64,000 nucleotides of DNA from Cornus controversa (GCA_026545225.1 CM048846.1:58408270-58472269); one strand, 5' to 3'; counted from the stretch's first letter, positions 10,910 to 23,014 are shown. Notes: generated from the letters alone by a model not told the origin. Translations and numbers: made by a program.

Positions 10910-11330
10910 TATATTAAGAGAGAGAGAGAGAGTAAGATAAGAGAGAGATTGCTCTAACTTTGTTCTCCAAAGTAAAACTCTTATTACTTATTACATACTG
11001 ATGTTATATATATAGGCAAAGTATAGGAGGTGGGAGATATTTTCCTTTGAATAGATATGCTTGTCACAAGTACCTTCACGTGAGAATGAATCCACTTGCC
11101 TATCTCACTTGTAACACTCTCCCTTGGATTCACGACACTATAAAGAGTACAAAATCCTTGTGTACTAAACAAATGGTATTGCATAAATAAGAACTACCTC
11201 ATTAAAATCTTGTCAACAAAACCCAGTGGGATAAAACCTGATCAAAGGAAAAAGAGTGCATTTTGTAGTTTTCTTCTTACTGATTTCGAAGAGTTTCACA
11301 CTCTAGGCTTATTGTTAACAAATTAATAAA
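10910..11330. mobile_element. copia LTR-like remnant
   Basis: Contains a GA microsatellite and then phrases typical of plant copia LTR/leader sequences: aacactctcccttggatt (about 11110), acctcattaaaa followed by caaaacccagtgggataaaa (about 11215-11235) and ggaaaaagagtgca. No internal domains follow. Only recognition of these phrases supports the call. Confidence 0.35.
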
Positions 11331-11340
11331 AGAGTTCTAT

Positions 11341-11890
11341 GGTAGGAAGGGTGGAGCTTATTCGGTCAGTGTTGACTTCTTTTGCTTACTACTGGTCTTT
11401 GTTTTGGATTCCTGAAGCTGCAAGGAAGAAATTCAAATTTCAAATGAAGAGATTCCTATAGGGTTTTGAGGATGACATAGATCACATGCACATGCACTCA
11501 TGCTCATGCTCATGCTCAGTTGGAACAAAGTTATACTTCCAAGGAGTGAAGGTGGTTTTGGGCTGACAAGGATTGAAGACATTGATTTTGCAAAGCTGCT
11601 TGCTTAAGTGTGGGATTTCATTCAGCACAAACCACACTGTGGATAGCATGGTTCAAACTTAATACTTATACAGGTAAGTGCTCCTTTTGGGAATGCATTC
11701 CAAAAGGTACGGATTGGACAATTTGGCGGAGCATGCTAAGAGTGAGATGATATACGACAGCATCTTTTGTTGGAATGCTTGTAGGCCTCCAACTTCGGTT
11801 TTGATTCATCACAATGCGTTGCCTTAATTTGCTGACTGATTTGAGGAAGAGAGTTTGAGTTTAACTGAAATATGCCATAATTGTTGGAGG
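11341..11890 (+). pseudogene. LINE ORF2 C-terminal fragment
   Basis: Conceptual translation with frameshifts gives the region after the LINE RT: a GRVELIRSVLTSF segment, then WNKVILPRSEGGFGL, then a block resembling the zf-RVT part. Several stops and frameshifts are present. It belongs to plant L1-type elements and is unrelated in position to the larger LINE at 23004. Nonfunctional. Confidence 0.6.
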
Positions 11891-11990
11891 GCCTCTAAAT
11901 CTAGGAGTAGTTATTCGTTGCACCCGGTGCAACGTACGCTAGGGGCATCTCAGCCGCTGGGATGCATCCGGCGCATGTGTGCGTGGTGTA

Positions 11991-12110
11991 CTTAATATTT
12001 ATACCTGAATCTAGAATCCCATTTGTTTGTTGATTGCACCCTATGGTCATGTGCGCCGGGTGCACTTAATATTTACACCTGAATCTAGAATCTCATTTGT
12101 TTGTTGATTG
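11991..12110. repeat. 74-bp direct duplication
   Basis: The phrase cttaatatttayacctgaat plus the following 25 bases occurs at 11991 and again at 12065, each followed by gtttgttgattg. Confidence 0.7.
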
Positions 12111-12299
12111 CCCTATGACTAGGGGAGTAAGGCTGCGTTGGATTTAATAAATTATAGCGGATGACCTTTCTTCCTCTTTGCTACCACCCCCCTTTTTATT
12201 ATTGTCCTTTTAGAATCACTGCCATAACCCTTCTCCTGAAACGACTCGTGGGATTATTAAGGTTGAAGAAGAATAGATAATGATAAAACCCCACAAGAA

Positions 12300-14056
12300 A
12301 AAATCAATCTTATTCTTCTTTTTTTTTTTTTCTCTCTCTCTCTTTTTCTCTCTAACCCAATAATCTCACTCATGCAACTGAATATAAACACATATACATG
12401 TTATCTGATATTATATTTAAAATTCAAAAAAATTAATAAATTAAATTTGAATTTAAAAAAAAAATTTGAATTCAAAATAAATTAAAATTTATTTCAAATA
12501 ATTTGAATTTCAAATATATGTGAGATTTCATATATGCTCTTAGCTATTTCTATTTACAAAAATGCCCCTACCATATAAAATGACAAAAATGCCCTTAACT
12601 ATTTCTAATAATTACATATATGCCCTTGGCATTTGAAATCCATTTGTACCCATTCAACCAAATTAATTTTCATCCATCTATCAAGCTGACTGTGAAGATT
12701 TTATTTGAACTCATTCTTTCATTGACTCCATTAGGCTATCCACTCATAACCTTAATTTAAATAACTCATTAACCACAACTTAACTCCAGATTGCACTCCA
12801 ATTCATGAATGGTTAAACCACCGTGTTAATTTATGAAATTACCCCACTACGCATAATTAGTTATTAGATGAGAAAATACCACCAATTCAATTTAACAATT
12901 GATTATTCATTTTTGTCCACTCGATTACACTTTTTTAATCACAAAAACACTTTGATAATGAAATCAAAGATCCACCAAGCGATTGGGTTTAATCATGATT
13001 AAATTAATCAAGTCAAAAATAAATTAGTTAGCATAGATGCAACTCTTGAGAATATATTTCAAAGTCAATAATCAATGATAATCCAAAATATCCAAATCTT
13101 AGACCCTGGAGTTCACTGAAATCTAAGAAGCACGGATACTTTTACAAGAGTAACGTACCCGTATTGGATACTTATTGGATCCAGATACTTCTCGGATACT
13201 TGCGAATACGTGTTTGATACTTCCTAAATGTATCCATAATTTTAAAATATATATTTTTATTTCTAACACGTATCCGATACTTCTTAGATACTTTGACCAT
13301 ATATCCGATACTTCTCAAATACTTCACAACACATTTCTAACAAATTTTGAACATTAAAATGTATAATAACATCATAGTATAATTGTTAAGAAGGTTTAAA
13401 TTTATTTTTTAAAAAAGTGTTGAGATATATATCATAATTTAATATAAAATTTATCTATGCAATTATGCAATATGATTCTTAACTCTTATTTTGTTTGTTA
13501 ATCGATATATTTTATAAAGAAATGTTAGTAACTCTATTTTTTGTATATATAAAAATATAATTTGTTATTTTTATATTGTCGTATTCTGTCGTACTTGTAT
13601 CTTGTTTTTTTTAAGATTTGTAATATCGCCGTACCCGTATCGTATCGTACATGTGTTCCGTATCCGTATCCATGATTCTTAGATTAAAACAAATCAAAGT
13701 AATCACCAAACAAAACTAGGGTCCATAGTCCTCTCACATGAAATCACCATAACACTTAAAAGGAGAATATTGTTATGATGGTCTTATTAACTCATCAATG
13801 ACCAGTTCAGTTCTTACTTCGATAGAAAGTCTACCCACTATTGTCGAATTTAAACAATTCATTATTAATGCAATTACTATGACTAATATCTCTTTCATGC
13901 ACACATAAACACCTTGATTCATCTCATGAACTGATCAATACATAGTATTCCCAAAAATGTATATATAAATGTAGAGCATTAAAATCACAGATTCAATGAA
14001 TAAAGTAAATGTCTTTACATCACAATTTGTGCTATGTAGGACATACAATCCTAACA
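12300..14056 (-). mobile_element. probable copia-type solo LTR, minus orientation
   Basis: On the minus strand a sequence beginning tgttaggattgtatgtccta at 14056 has the look of a plant copia LTR start. AT-rich noncoding DNA continues to the CT-rich stretch near 12320. No PBS, PPT or protein domain is attached, so it would be a solo LTR. The distal end and the target duplication are not resolved. A palindromic-ended element (13120-13685) sits inside it. Confidence 0.4.
13120..13685. mobile_element. MITE-like element with 20-bp terminal inverted repeats
   Basis: Left end aatctaagaagcacggatac (13120-13139). The right end (13666-13685) is its reverse complement with two or three mismatches. The interior is rich in variants of gtatccgatacttc, in both orientations near the two ends, around an AT-rich core. 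No coding capacity is present. No clean target duplication was found, so the superfamily is open; hAT or Mutator-type nonautonomous elements are candidates. Confidence 0.65.
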
Positions 14057-14408
14057 CTTTTCTCTTCAAATCTTTTCACTTTTGAAAGGAGAGCAAATTT
14101 TTCACTTTTGGAAGTATAACAAATGAGAGATTTGGAAGTATAAATTATCCCTTCAAATCTCTCCTTAATGACAAACCCAACATAAAATCATGATCGTAGA
14201 TGACATATGTATGAAGATGGATTGAAAATGCAGCTTGATGAAGTGAAGTGGCTGGCATGTTAATGATGGATAACGAAACCAATTCATTTGCCATTTTATT
14301 TTTTCAACATTTATTTAAGTGATAAGGCGGCAGCCATGAATTAGAGTTAGTTAAAAATGAATTTGAAAACCTTTGAACGAGGGGAGGGGACTGAACATTC
14401 TTCTTAAA

Positions 14409-14410
<2 letters not shown>

Positions 14411-14450
<40 letters not shown>
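14411..14450. repeat. (CT)20 microsatellite
   Basis: Uninterrupted dinucleotide tract. Confidence 0.95.
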
Positions 14451-14451
<1 letters not shown>

Positions 14452-15130
14452 CTTCAAACATGATAGATAGGTAGACGACGACAAAGCTAGCTAAAGCTAG
14501 AGCTACAGCTAGCTTGTAAACAACAATTCTGCTAGAGGATGAAAGTTTAGCTTTCCAATTGGAAGAGGAAGAGGCCAAAATGAAAAATATTAGGCAAATA
14601 CTGACATGGAAACCACATTGAAACTGCAGGCAGCATGTCATGTTTCTTTCATATGTAAGAAGAGAAACAACCAAATCATTGTATGGTATGGTATTCGAAT
14701 ACCACTAAAATAGACAACACATATATTAGCTAGGTTGCATGAGTAATTGAATTTAAAAGCAGGTTGGTTTATTCTTAGTGAGGAGTTTTCCCTGTATGTA
14801 TGTATGGCTAACCAAAAGCAGGATTAGGAAGAGTGTTTATGGATGCCATTTTTAAACCACACTAAGCTATGCCGGTGAACAAACAGGAGGAGAAGAGTGA
14901 GTGATTATTACAGACCTTAATAAGAGCGTGTATGTGTATGTGTATGTGTGATGATGATGATGAAGGCCGAGAGACTTCCCGTTAGGGGAGGGGAACAATT
15001 CCAACTGATGGAATCTATGATCGATCAAAGAATTAGAATGGAATTGCCTAGGCCATTCATCCCCATTGTTCATTAGCTATTATTAAATCTAAGACCTTAG
15101 CATACTGTCAGTCAGTCAGATATAACCCAA

Positions 15131-15157
15131 CCCATCCCATCCCATCCCATCCCATCC
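15131..15157. repeat. (CCCAT)n pentanucleotide microsatellite
   Basis: Five consecutive pentamers of ccatc/cccat type. Confidence 0.9.
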
Positions 15158-15259
15158 ATGACTGGGATTACCAACTTGAGAGAGAGAGAGAGAGAGACGG
15201 CCATAGGGTAGCCAGGAATCAAATAAGACTTAAAAGAGTATTGCCCATTTCTCACTTTG

Positions 15260-15900
15260 TGAAGCAGCATACATAGCATAGGTCGAGCGATATCTCTTAA
15301 CTGATATCCTCCAAAACCATGAGCTATTGGCAGGAATGATTATATATATCCCACACTTCTACCCCCAAGAAGAAACCTCTTAGCCCATATAAAAAACCAA
15401 ACCCATATGTTGTGACCAGAATCAGATCCTAGATGCCAAAAATGCCTTAGGATAGCAACCTTATTCCACTAGTCAAACACAGGTAAACCTAAACCACCCT
15501 CTTTTTTTGGCTTGCAAACACTGCTCAATGCCCACTTTAGCACCATATTTTGACATTGCAGTGCCTGTCCAAGAAATCTCTTGAAAATTATTTGATTCAT
15601 CTGGACAATGATTTTGGAAGGAAATTTGAGGAGGTTAGATCAGAATGTGTATATGCTGCTTAAAACACTCCCTTCAACTAGTTGAACTCTGCCTGCAAAG
15701 GATAAGACTCTAGTGCTCCAGTTAGTGATCCTGCACAACATTTGTCAAGGAGAAATTTTCAATCAAGGGAGTCAGCCTGTTAGTGATTAAAGGGATGCCA
15801 AGATACTTGAATGTGAAACTGTTAGTGATTAAAGGGATGCCAACATACTTGAATGGAAACTGACCAAGCTAGAATCCAAACAATTGGAGAACAGAATTTT
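15260..15900 (-). pseudogene. LINE ORF2 C-terminal part, minus strand
   Basis: The minus-strand conceptual translation begins with a KYLGIPLIT-type segment (about 15830-15800), typical of the region after the LINE RT core. It continues through a WNKVA segment near 15450 to 15260. Multiple stops and frameshifts are present. Together with the endonuclease block at 16119-16592 it forms one LINE copy that has lost most of its RT. The KYLGIPLIT region is locally duplicated (15776 and 15820). Confidence 0.55.
15776..15862. repeat. 44-bp direct duplication inside the LINE remnant
   Basis: ctgttagtgattaaagggat and the following tgcca(a)gatacttgaatg occur twice in a row. Confidence 0.8.
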
Positions 15901-16118
15901 TATTAATTTAGAAACTCCAGAAAAGTACAAGAAACTCTTAGATGGATAAGGGAGCAACCCAGATATGGAAGCAAAGGTGTCAAGAGGATGTCAACTGCAA
16001 CATAGTGACACTTGGACATTAGAATTCCATATTCTAGCAACAATAGGAAGTCAGTCAGATAAAATAATTGAAAGGGATAGCTTTTCTAGGGACAGCACAC
16101 CAAGGTAGGCATATAGGA

Positions 16119-16592
16119 TTATGGTAGTGGAGGAAGGAATTGAAAAGAAGAATTAGGGAAGGAAGAAGACCATTGGGCATTAATAAACACTCTTATCAAG
16201 TTTTTTGCAACATTACTAACACCAGGAGATTTAGAAAGAAACCAGAAAAACAAAGGTTTTCCAAATCTATCATGAATGCATTTGGCAAACTCTTCCATGA
16301 CTAGACAGTACCTCTTCTGTTTTTCAGAACAGAACCTCATAGCATTGAGGTCACCTAGAAGAATCCAGGGGCTGGAGGAGCAAGAGCTAGCAAGGTGGTT
16401 AATGGACTGCCAAAGAGTTCTCCTTTCCTCTATAGTATTTGCACCAAAAACAAAGGTTGCAAAGAAATACGGGTAGGAGATGATGGTGAAGGGACACTCA
16501 AAGAAGCAAAGGTGGTAGCGGAGAGGGTGGTCAAGAGGAGAGACATGGTGGTCTTCACTATTTAGTTGCTGAAGAGTTGAAATCAACATCAT
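16119..16592 (-). pseudogene. LINE ORF2 endonuclease domain fragment
   Basis: An open frame of 157 codons with features of the apurinic-like endonuclease of plant L1 LINEs: a FATFVFGAN segment, an ERRTLW helix and the WILLGDLNAMRF segment with the catalytic D and N. The domain nicks target DNA for target-primed reverse transcription. N-terminal residues are missing and the RT does not follow, so it is dead. Same orientation as the block at 15260-15900. Confidence 0.75.
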
Positions 16593-17484
16593 CCTTCACC
16601 CTTTTTCCCCCAAAGACAAATAATATTTTTCTATTTAAAATTGTTAATAGTACAAAGAAACAAAGTGCACTTTCTAGAGCTGAAATAAACTATACATACA
16701 TATCACGTAGAGTGGATCCCCAATCTTGGAGGTCACCATGGGATATGACACTGATGTCTAGAATGCAAAACTATTGATACGGTTTAGCAGAAGAATGGTC
16801 TGTCAAAGCAAGCATAAGAGTTCATTGCAGATAATCAGGGTAAGTTCACTTGCTTATGTATACCACAAGCTGCAATTTGTCGTCATAAAAAAACATAAAA
16901 GAGGCTGACAGAGAGAGAGAGAGAGCAAGAAAAAAACATTTGGTGACTTCAATTATGGATGGTTGAGGATAATCTCTCTGCAGTAGGGGAGCATACACAA
17001 ATCATTTTTTGTGTGTGGTTTTTTTTTTTTTTTTTTTTTTTGTGCTTAAAAAAACATTAATTTAAAATAAAGGACTTTTGGTTCACAAAGTACATACAAA
17101 AATAAAAAAATCAATAAAAAAGAGAGGAAAGAAAGTGGAAGCTCTTTCTCCCAGAAGAGGATGAGTTCGGCCATGTATTTGAGGGTTCCTTGTTTTTTTC
17201 TTTCAGCATCTCAACTCACTTCCAACACGCTAAAACAGTTGAATATTTTTTAAAATCTAAGAAATATCCCTTTCATGGAAATTAATCCCGAGACATGCAT
17301 AAATGAAGGGAAGAGATTATTTGAAGCTTAACTTTCTTTGCAGAACTAAAGTTACGAATCATCAACCGCGTCGTAAAATTAAAGGACAACGACTGTATAG
17401 AGACTGAGAAAAAAAAAAGTGGGATAGAAAATTCAATTTGAATTCATACTAGAAAGATAAACTATAGAAGCTTTTAAAATCAAA
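16593..17484. other. noncoding, no gene seen
   Basis: AT-rich. It contains a GA tract (16912-16924) and a 23-base T run (17019-17041). The T run could be the reversed poly(A) of an old retrocopy, but no matching body or target duplication was seen. Confidence 0.4.
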
Positions 17485-17489
17485 AGGTT

Positions 17490-17715
17490 TGTTGGAGATC
17501 ATATTTTACCCAATATAGAAGATTGTTAGAGCTCATATTTTACCCAATACATAATCATAGTATCGCATCAATTATGATCATATAATTAAGGTATTGGTTT
17601 GACTTTCAGTTTTTCTTTTATTTAATTTTATTTCTTTCTTTCCATGTAATATTCTCAATGTATATAAATATAGATGCATGCTTCTCAATTGAGTAAGTCA
17701 TTCTAAAATTCTATT
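17490..17715 (+). repeat. copia 5' LTR (226 bp) with internal 34-bp duplication
   Basis: Starts TGTTGGAGATCATATTTTAC. The first 34 bases are repeated with changes from 17524, which explains the length difference from the 192-bp 3' LTR. The duplication is absent from the 3' LTR, so it arose after insertion. Confidence 0.9.
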
Positions 17716-17728
17716 TGGTATCAGAGCC
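17716..17728 (+). promoter_or_regulatory. copia primer binding site
   Basis: TGGTATCAGAGCC directly after the 5' LTR, complementary to the 3' end of initiator tRNA-Met. Confidence 0.9.
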
Positions 17729-18138
17729 ACCGTAGCCTCTTCAGGCCCACCGCATCTCTACGACCCTTTTTCTTTTCCTCTCTTGGTGCAGCCTCCCAAC
17801 CCTTCTCCTTCTCTCAACGCAAACCCCCAGTCCTCTCTCTCTCTCTCTCTTGGCACAACCCTTCTCTTCTCTTTCTTCCAGTCGCAGCCAACGACAAAGC
17901 AAGGGGAGGGTTTTAGCCCTCTTTTTGACCCCTGTCTAGGAGCATTCCCTTAGTTCATAGGTCCTTTGAAAATTTCAACTTTGTGGGGCAGCCGGTGTGT
18001 TCGGCAGCATCTTTCTGGATCATTCTTTGCCGATTTTTTTTTTCTCCGACAGATTTGTAGACTACTCTCCAGATATTTATTTGTGGGTTGATTTTGTGAT
18101 AATTTTCTTCTGTTTATTGTTAAGTCCTATTCTTTGTT

Positions 18139-19130
18139 ATGGGGGATTCTAGTGCAAAATCTGTTGATATCATTCCTGCACAACTTATACTTGCTCAGCG
18201 TGTGACTAGTGTGCTGTTAAATGGTACAAACTTTGCTTCGTGATCTCGATCATTCTGTCTATATTTAGGTGGAAAAGGAAAGACAGGTTAGATCCTTGGC
18301 ACCGAGAAAAAACCTGATGTGAGAGATTCTAAATTTGCCCAATGGGATGTGGACAATTGTACTATTCTTAGTTGGCTATTTAATTCTATAGAGCCTAGGA
18401 TATACAATATGTTCATGTTCCATGATACTGTCTACGGGTGTTGGAGTGCTCTGACACAGATGTATGCTTATGCTCGCAAAGAAGTGAGAATTTTTGAGCT
18501 TTACCGAGATATCTCTCGGGCTTCTCAGGGCTACCTTGCAGTTATCAGTAGCCGATTATTTTGGATATTTGTAGACCAGGTGGGAAGAGTTGGCCCAATA
18601 TGAGCCCTTGAGTGAGTTTTCTACAAAGGCGGTCACTATAGTGTTCAAGCGACTCACATCATCTATGCCATCTCTATATGAGCCTTTGCTACTATTGAGA
18701 GTGATGAGCGTAGACTTCGCTTACTTCAGATGCCTTTTCCTCCTGCTCATGTCCCTGAGTCAGTTACTGTTCCTGATCAGATGGCTTTTACTGCTCACTT
18801 TGGCTCCCGTCCTGCTAGGAACACTCTAATATGCAGTCATTGTTGGCCAACTGGTCATCTTAAGGCCCGTTGCTTCAAACTTTATTCTAATCTGAAACCT
18901 AAATTTTCGAGGAACAGAACCGAAGGATCTTCTCGCTCTATTGCTATTGCTGAGACTACTTCTGGACTAGCCCCTCCTCTAACAAACGTGAGCGAGCTTC
19001 AGTCACAAATTAGTCTTCTTCAGAGTCAGCTAGGATCTTTTCTCCAGCGCCCTTCTGGTACTAGTGCGACTCCTACTGCCACAGTTGCTACATGTACTCC
19101 CTCTTCTTTCGATGTTAGGACTAGGACACC
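18139..19130 (+). pseudogene. copia gag
   Basis: ATG at 18139 (MGDSSAKSVDII). A TGA at 18241 ends the first segment; homology continues in other frames (FAQWDVDNCTILSWL at 18337, YDISRASQ-like, then PAHVPESVTVPDQM at 18742). The nucleocapsid knuckle CSHCWPTGHLKARC (CX2CX4HX4C) is at about 18831. It would form the particle and bind RNA. At least one stop and two frameshifts inactivate it. Confidence 0.8.
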
Positions 19131-19860
19131 TACTTGGGTTCTGGATTCTGGAGCCAATGATCACATGACCGGTGAGTTATTAGTTTTCTCCTCTCCAGTC
19201 ACTCCTGTTCGTTAGTCGGTTAGTCTCGCTGATGGATCCACCTCACAGATACATAGTAAAGGAATTGTATCTCTGACTCCCCACATTACTCTATCCTTTG
19301 TTCTCCATGTCCCACACTTTGTATTCAACCTTTTATCTGTTAGTATACTTGCAAAGAATTTTAATTGTGCTATCATTTTCTTTCATGATCGCTGTTTGTT
19401 ATAGGACCTGAGTATGAGGAAGGTTTTTGGCAAGGGATATGAGCGCGATGGGCTGTACTACTTTGGAGACCCTCTAGCTTTACCACCTAATGCATCTATT
19501 CTTCAAGCCACTCTGTTACCTGAGTCTCAATCTTATGTTTTCTCTTTCAAAACATTGTCTTTATGGTATGACTGTTTGGGACATGCAAATTTTCAGTCTT
19601 TATACAAGTTGTTTTCTCAAATTTTAAAAATGATTCAAACTCAATTCCTTGTCACTGTTCAAAATATTTGATCTGATAATGGTTGTGAATATAATTCCAA
19701 TGACTTTCGCTCCCAATTAAATCAACAGGGCATTTTATATCAACTCACTTGTCCATACACTCCTGAACAGAATGGTGTGGCGGAACGCAAGAACCGTCAT
19801 ATTATGTCTGTTGTTCGATGCCTTTTACGTAGTATGGCGATTCCTAAATATTTTTGACAC
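19131..19860 (+). pseudogene. copia protease and integrase
   Basis: The protease active-site segment WVLDSGANDHM (19135-19170) follows the gag knuckle in frame. After a stop at 19213 come the pre-integrase segment (LYYFGDP, LWYDCLGHANF) and then a jump into the integrase core near 19672: SDNGCEY holds the second catalytic aspartate, and NGVAERKNRH holds the glutamate. The HHCC part and first catalytic aspartate region between about 19600 and 19640 are deleted. Frameshifted remains continue to about 20170. Confidence 0.8.
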
Positions 19861-20559
19861 ATGGCTGTCCTAACTGCCACATACTTGATCAATTGCACTC
19901 CCAGTCGAGTCTTGAGTCTTATCTGGTAAAGCTCCCCTCTAGGTTCTTCAACCTGATCGTGTTCTTTTTTCTATTCTTCCTAGGGTGTTTGGTTGTACTT
20001 GCTTTGTCCAAAACCGTAATCCTACTCGCACCAAATTGGATGACAAGGCTGTTCGTTGTCTTTTTAGAATACTCTGCTATGTCTAAAGGGTATCGCTGCT
20101 ACGATCATGTGTCTACACATATGTATCACTCATTGGATGTTACTTTTTTTTGGAAGAACTTCCATTTTTGGTAAGTCTGCTTCTGTGCAGGAACCTCTTC
20201 CTGTCCTTGCTGAAGTGTCATCCCTAGTTTATCCTCTACCCATCTTTGAGTCTCCGCCGGAACCAACGCCACCTACCTCTGTTCCTACTCCCCTACAGGT
20301 TTACTCTAGGCACCCTCATCCTCCCTCATCCTCAGACTCCTCTGCCAGAAGCTCCCTTGGATTCAGGTATATCTTCTTTTCCACTCTTATTCCTGATGAT
20401 ACTATTACTTCTTGTTATCCCTCTCATAACCGTAAACCCCCCAATTGGTATAGTTTCTCTAACAACACTCACCATCCTATCTCCCAGTTTGTTTCTTATG
20501 ATTCTCTTTCAGATTCTTATCAGGCATTCTAGGGGAAACTTGATTCTGTTTTCATTGCC

Positions 20560-21650
20560 CCCTCTATCTCTAAGGCATTTCAGCATCCACAGTGGGTCAT
20601 TGCTATGCGGGCAAAGATGGATGCTCTTCAGCATAATCACACATAGGATCTTGTGTCTCTTCCTTCTAGTAAAAAAACTGTGGGTTATAAGTGGGTTTTG
20701 GCCTTAAGTATTTGCCTGATGGTTCTATTGATCGATACAAAGCTTGCCTGGTTGCTAAAGGATTCACTCAGGTTCAGGGAAAGATTTCAGTGCTACTTTT
20801 GCCCCTATGGCGAAGTTGACTACGATTCGCCTCCTTGTGTCACTAGCAGCTTTCCATTCTTGGCCTCTTCACCAACTCGATGTCAAGAATGCCTTTTTAA
20901 ATAGTGACTTGCTTGAGACTATTTATATGAATCCACCTCCGAGATTTCAGGCTGAGGGAGAGTATGCTGGGAAGGTTTGTCATCTCTGAAAATCTCTTTA
21001 TGGATTGAAACAGTCTCCTTGGGCATGGTTCAGTCGATTTAGTGATGTGGTTTATCCATGGGCTTCGTATGCTGTCACTCTGACCACACGTGCTTCGTTC
21101 GTCGACAATCTAATGGACGGTGGATTATTCTCTCTGTGTATGTTGATGATATTATCATCACTGGAGATGACTCAACAGGTATTGCTCAAGTTAAGAAGGA
21201 TCTTGGATGCTTCTTTGATGTTAAGGATTTGGGTCTTCTCCGTTACTTCCTTGGAATAGAGGTTGCTAGATCCTGCCACGGGATATCTCTCTCCCAAAGG
21301 AAGTATACTTTGGATCTTTTGACAGATACAAGGATGCTAGGATGCAGACCGGGCTCCTCTCCAATGAATCTAAATCAGAAGCTCTCTGCAGAGTCGGGGG
21401 ATTTACTGGATGATCCTACTTTATATCAACGCTTGGTAGGCCGCCTCATATATTTAACCAACACTAGACCAAATTTAGCTTTTGTAGTCAGTATTGTGAG
21501 TCAATTCATGCATGCTCCGCGGACAGCTCACCTGGATGTAGTCTATCACATTCTTCTGTACCTTAAGGCATGCCCAGGCCTTGGATTATTCTATGCTTCA
21601 AGTAACCAGTCTGGAATCTCCTGTTTTACAAATCCCAACTATGCTTAGTC
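20560..21650 (+). pseudogene. copia reverse transcriptase (RVT_2)
   Basis: Begins with WVIAMRAKMDAL near 20590, then a KTVGYKWV segment, LDVKNAFLNSDL with the first catalytic aspartate (about 20877), and the YVDD box near 21145, followed by DLGLLRYFLGIEV and the LVGRLIYLTNTRPNLAF segment. The parts lie in three frames with several stops. It would synthesise the element's cDNA; inactive. Confidence 0.85.
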
Positions 21651-22080
21651 TAAGATAGATAGACGATCTACTTCTCGCTTCTGTACTTTCTATGGTAGAA
21701 AAGTAAGAAGCAGGTTGTTGTTCCTCGGTCCTCTGCTGAGACAGAATATCATGCTATGGCACAAGGCATATGTAAGCTTCCCTGGATTCGATCTATGCTT
21801 GCTGAGTTGGGATTTACTCAAATGGATTCTTCAAACTTGTTTTGTGATAACAAGTCTGCCATAATGCTTGGTTCTGACTCAGTTCTCCATGAAAGAACAA
21901 AATGAATTGAAGTGGATATCCACTTTATTCGGGAGAAAGTTCAAGCTGGTATTATTACTCCTTCATTTGTTTCGTCTTCAAAACAGACAGCATATATGTT
22001 CACCAAGTCTGTTGGTCCATCAGTCTTGAAATCCTTCATAGTCAAGCTCGGCTTGATTAACATCTTCGCTCCAGCTTGAG
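21651..22080 (+). pseudogene. copia RNase H and end of pol
   Basis: After the stop at 21646 the conceptual translation resumes as the RNase H region (DRRSTS, then SAETEYHAMAQGICKLPWI in another frame, then HERTK at about 21890). It ends just before the purine tract. Frameshifts make it inactive. Confidence 0.7.
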
Positions 22081-22086
22081 GGGGAG
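22076..22086 (+). promoter_or_regulatory. copia polypurine tract
   Basis: TTGAGGGGGAG directly before the 3' LTR: the plus-strand primer site. Confidence 0.85.
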
Positions 22087-22278
22087 TGTTGGAGATCATA
22101 TTTTACCCAATTCATAATTATAGGACCGCATCAATTACAATCCTATAATTAAGGTATTGGTTTGACTTTCAATTTTTCCTTTATTTAATTTTATTTCTTT
22201 CCTTCCATGTAATATTCTCAATGTATATTAATATAGATGCAGGCTTCTCAATTGAGTAAGTCATTCTAAAATTCTACT
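22087..22278 (+). repeat. copia 3' LTR (192 bp)
   Basis: TGTTGGAGATCATATTTTAC… aligns with the 5' LTR from start to end apart from the 34-bp duplication and scattered substitutions. Followed by AGGTT. Confidence 0.9.
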
Positions 22279-22283
22279 AGGTT

Positions 22284-22923
22284 TTTAAGATAGTAGGCGT
22301 AAGACAATATCTAACAAATTAATTTTAGTATATGACGATTGGGATATAGGAAATTTTCAATTTCTATGAGAGAAACACACTGAACACGGAAGCTGACATG
22401 AGATTGCAATGGAACTAATGGGGTATAAAATAAGGGAAAACCTGGAATGGTGCCTGATCATCACATAATCCCAAAGTCAAGCAAGCAAAATATTTCCAAA
22501 TTAGAATACCGTTGAGATGAGAGACAATGAGATGGAAAATTCGTGAAACTCATCGCACACCAAGTATGAGAGTAATTCATGTCTATTTTGATTTATTAAT
22601 GCATACTTTCAAACTTTGATAATGTTCCTCATTTTGCCATATCAAAAAATATTGAAAGAAATAAATGATATCAGAAGCATATTTTTTAAGGGGAACAAAA
22701 TTTTTCAAGGGGAAGAGATGGAATACACTCCCAATGAGAAAGGAGACTACAAAACCAACTAGAACTTGCATAACAGATCAAAAAACAAATAAATACCTAG
22801 AGATCAAAGACTTGGTCAAACAAAAGTAAACAAAGAAGAATAATAACATAAACAGACTCATTTTCCTACTCCCACAAAACAAATCTCTTGCAAATCATAA
22901 AAATAAAACTTGTGGCATGACAT
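22284..22923. other. noncoding, no gene seen
   Basis: AT-rich spacer between the copia element and the hAT-type element; a short minus-strand open frame has no recognisable family. Confidence 0.4.
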
Positions 22924-23014
22924 ATGTAGAGCAAGGTTGTCAAGATCAGGATTCTATGTAGGATCGATGGAGGATTCATAGGATTAGGATTGTAAGATCA
23001 AATCAAAGGCTATT

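Larger units (their letters stand above)
14057..15250. other. noncoding DNA with microsatellites
   Basis: No gene supported. It holds a (CT)n tract at 14411-14450, a (tgtatg)n-like tract near 14931-14950, a ccatc pentamer array at 15131-15157 and a (GA)n tract at 15179-15197. Minus-strand open frames here are produced by these tracts. Confidence 0.5.
17490..22278 (+). mobile_element. full-length degenerate Ty1/copia retrotransposon
   Basis: Bounded by LTRs at 17490-17715 and 22087-22278 and by a 5-bp target duplication AGGTT (17485-17489 and 22279-22283). Internal order is tRNA-Met PBS, gag with zinc knuckle, protease, integrase, reverse transcriptase, RNase H and PPT, which is the copia order. 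All genes carry stops and frameshifts, and the integrase has an internal deletion. Short LTRs and the gag type suggest the Ale/Retrofit-like group (tentative). Confidence 0.9.

Noticed and set aside
14351-14674. 107-codon minus-strand open frame with an RE repeat
   Set aside because: The frame is opened by the (CT)n microsatellite and has no family features.
17019-17041. T run as the tail of a minus-strand retrocopy
   Set aside because: No upstream body and no target duplication could be found next to it.
17716-17728. tRNA-Met-like sequences here, near 34431 and at 57669-57681
   Set aside because: Only the short primer-binding complement is present; no cloverleaf can be formed, so no tRNA gene is called.
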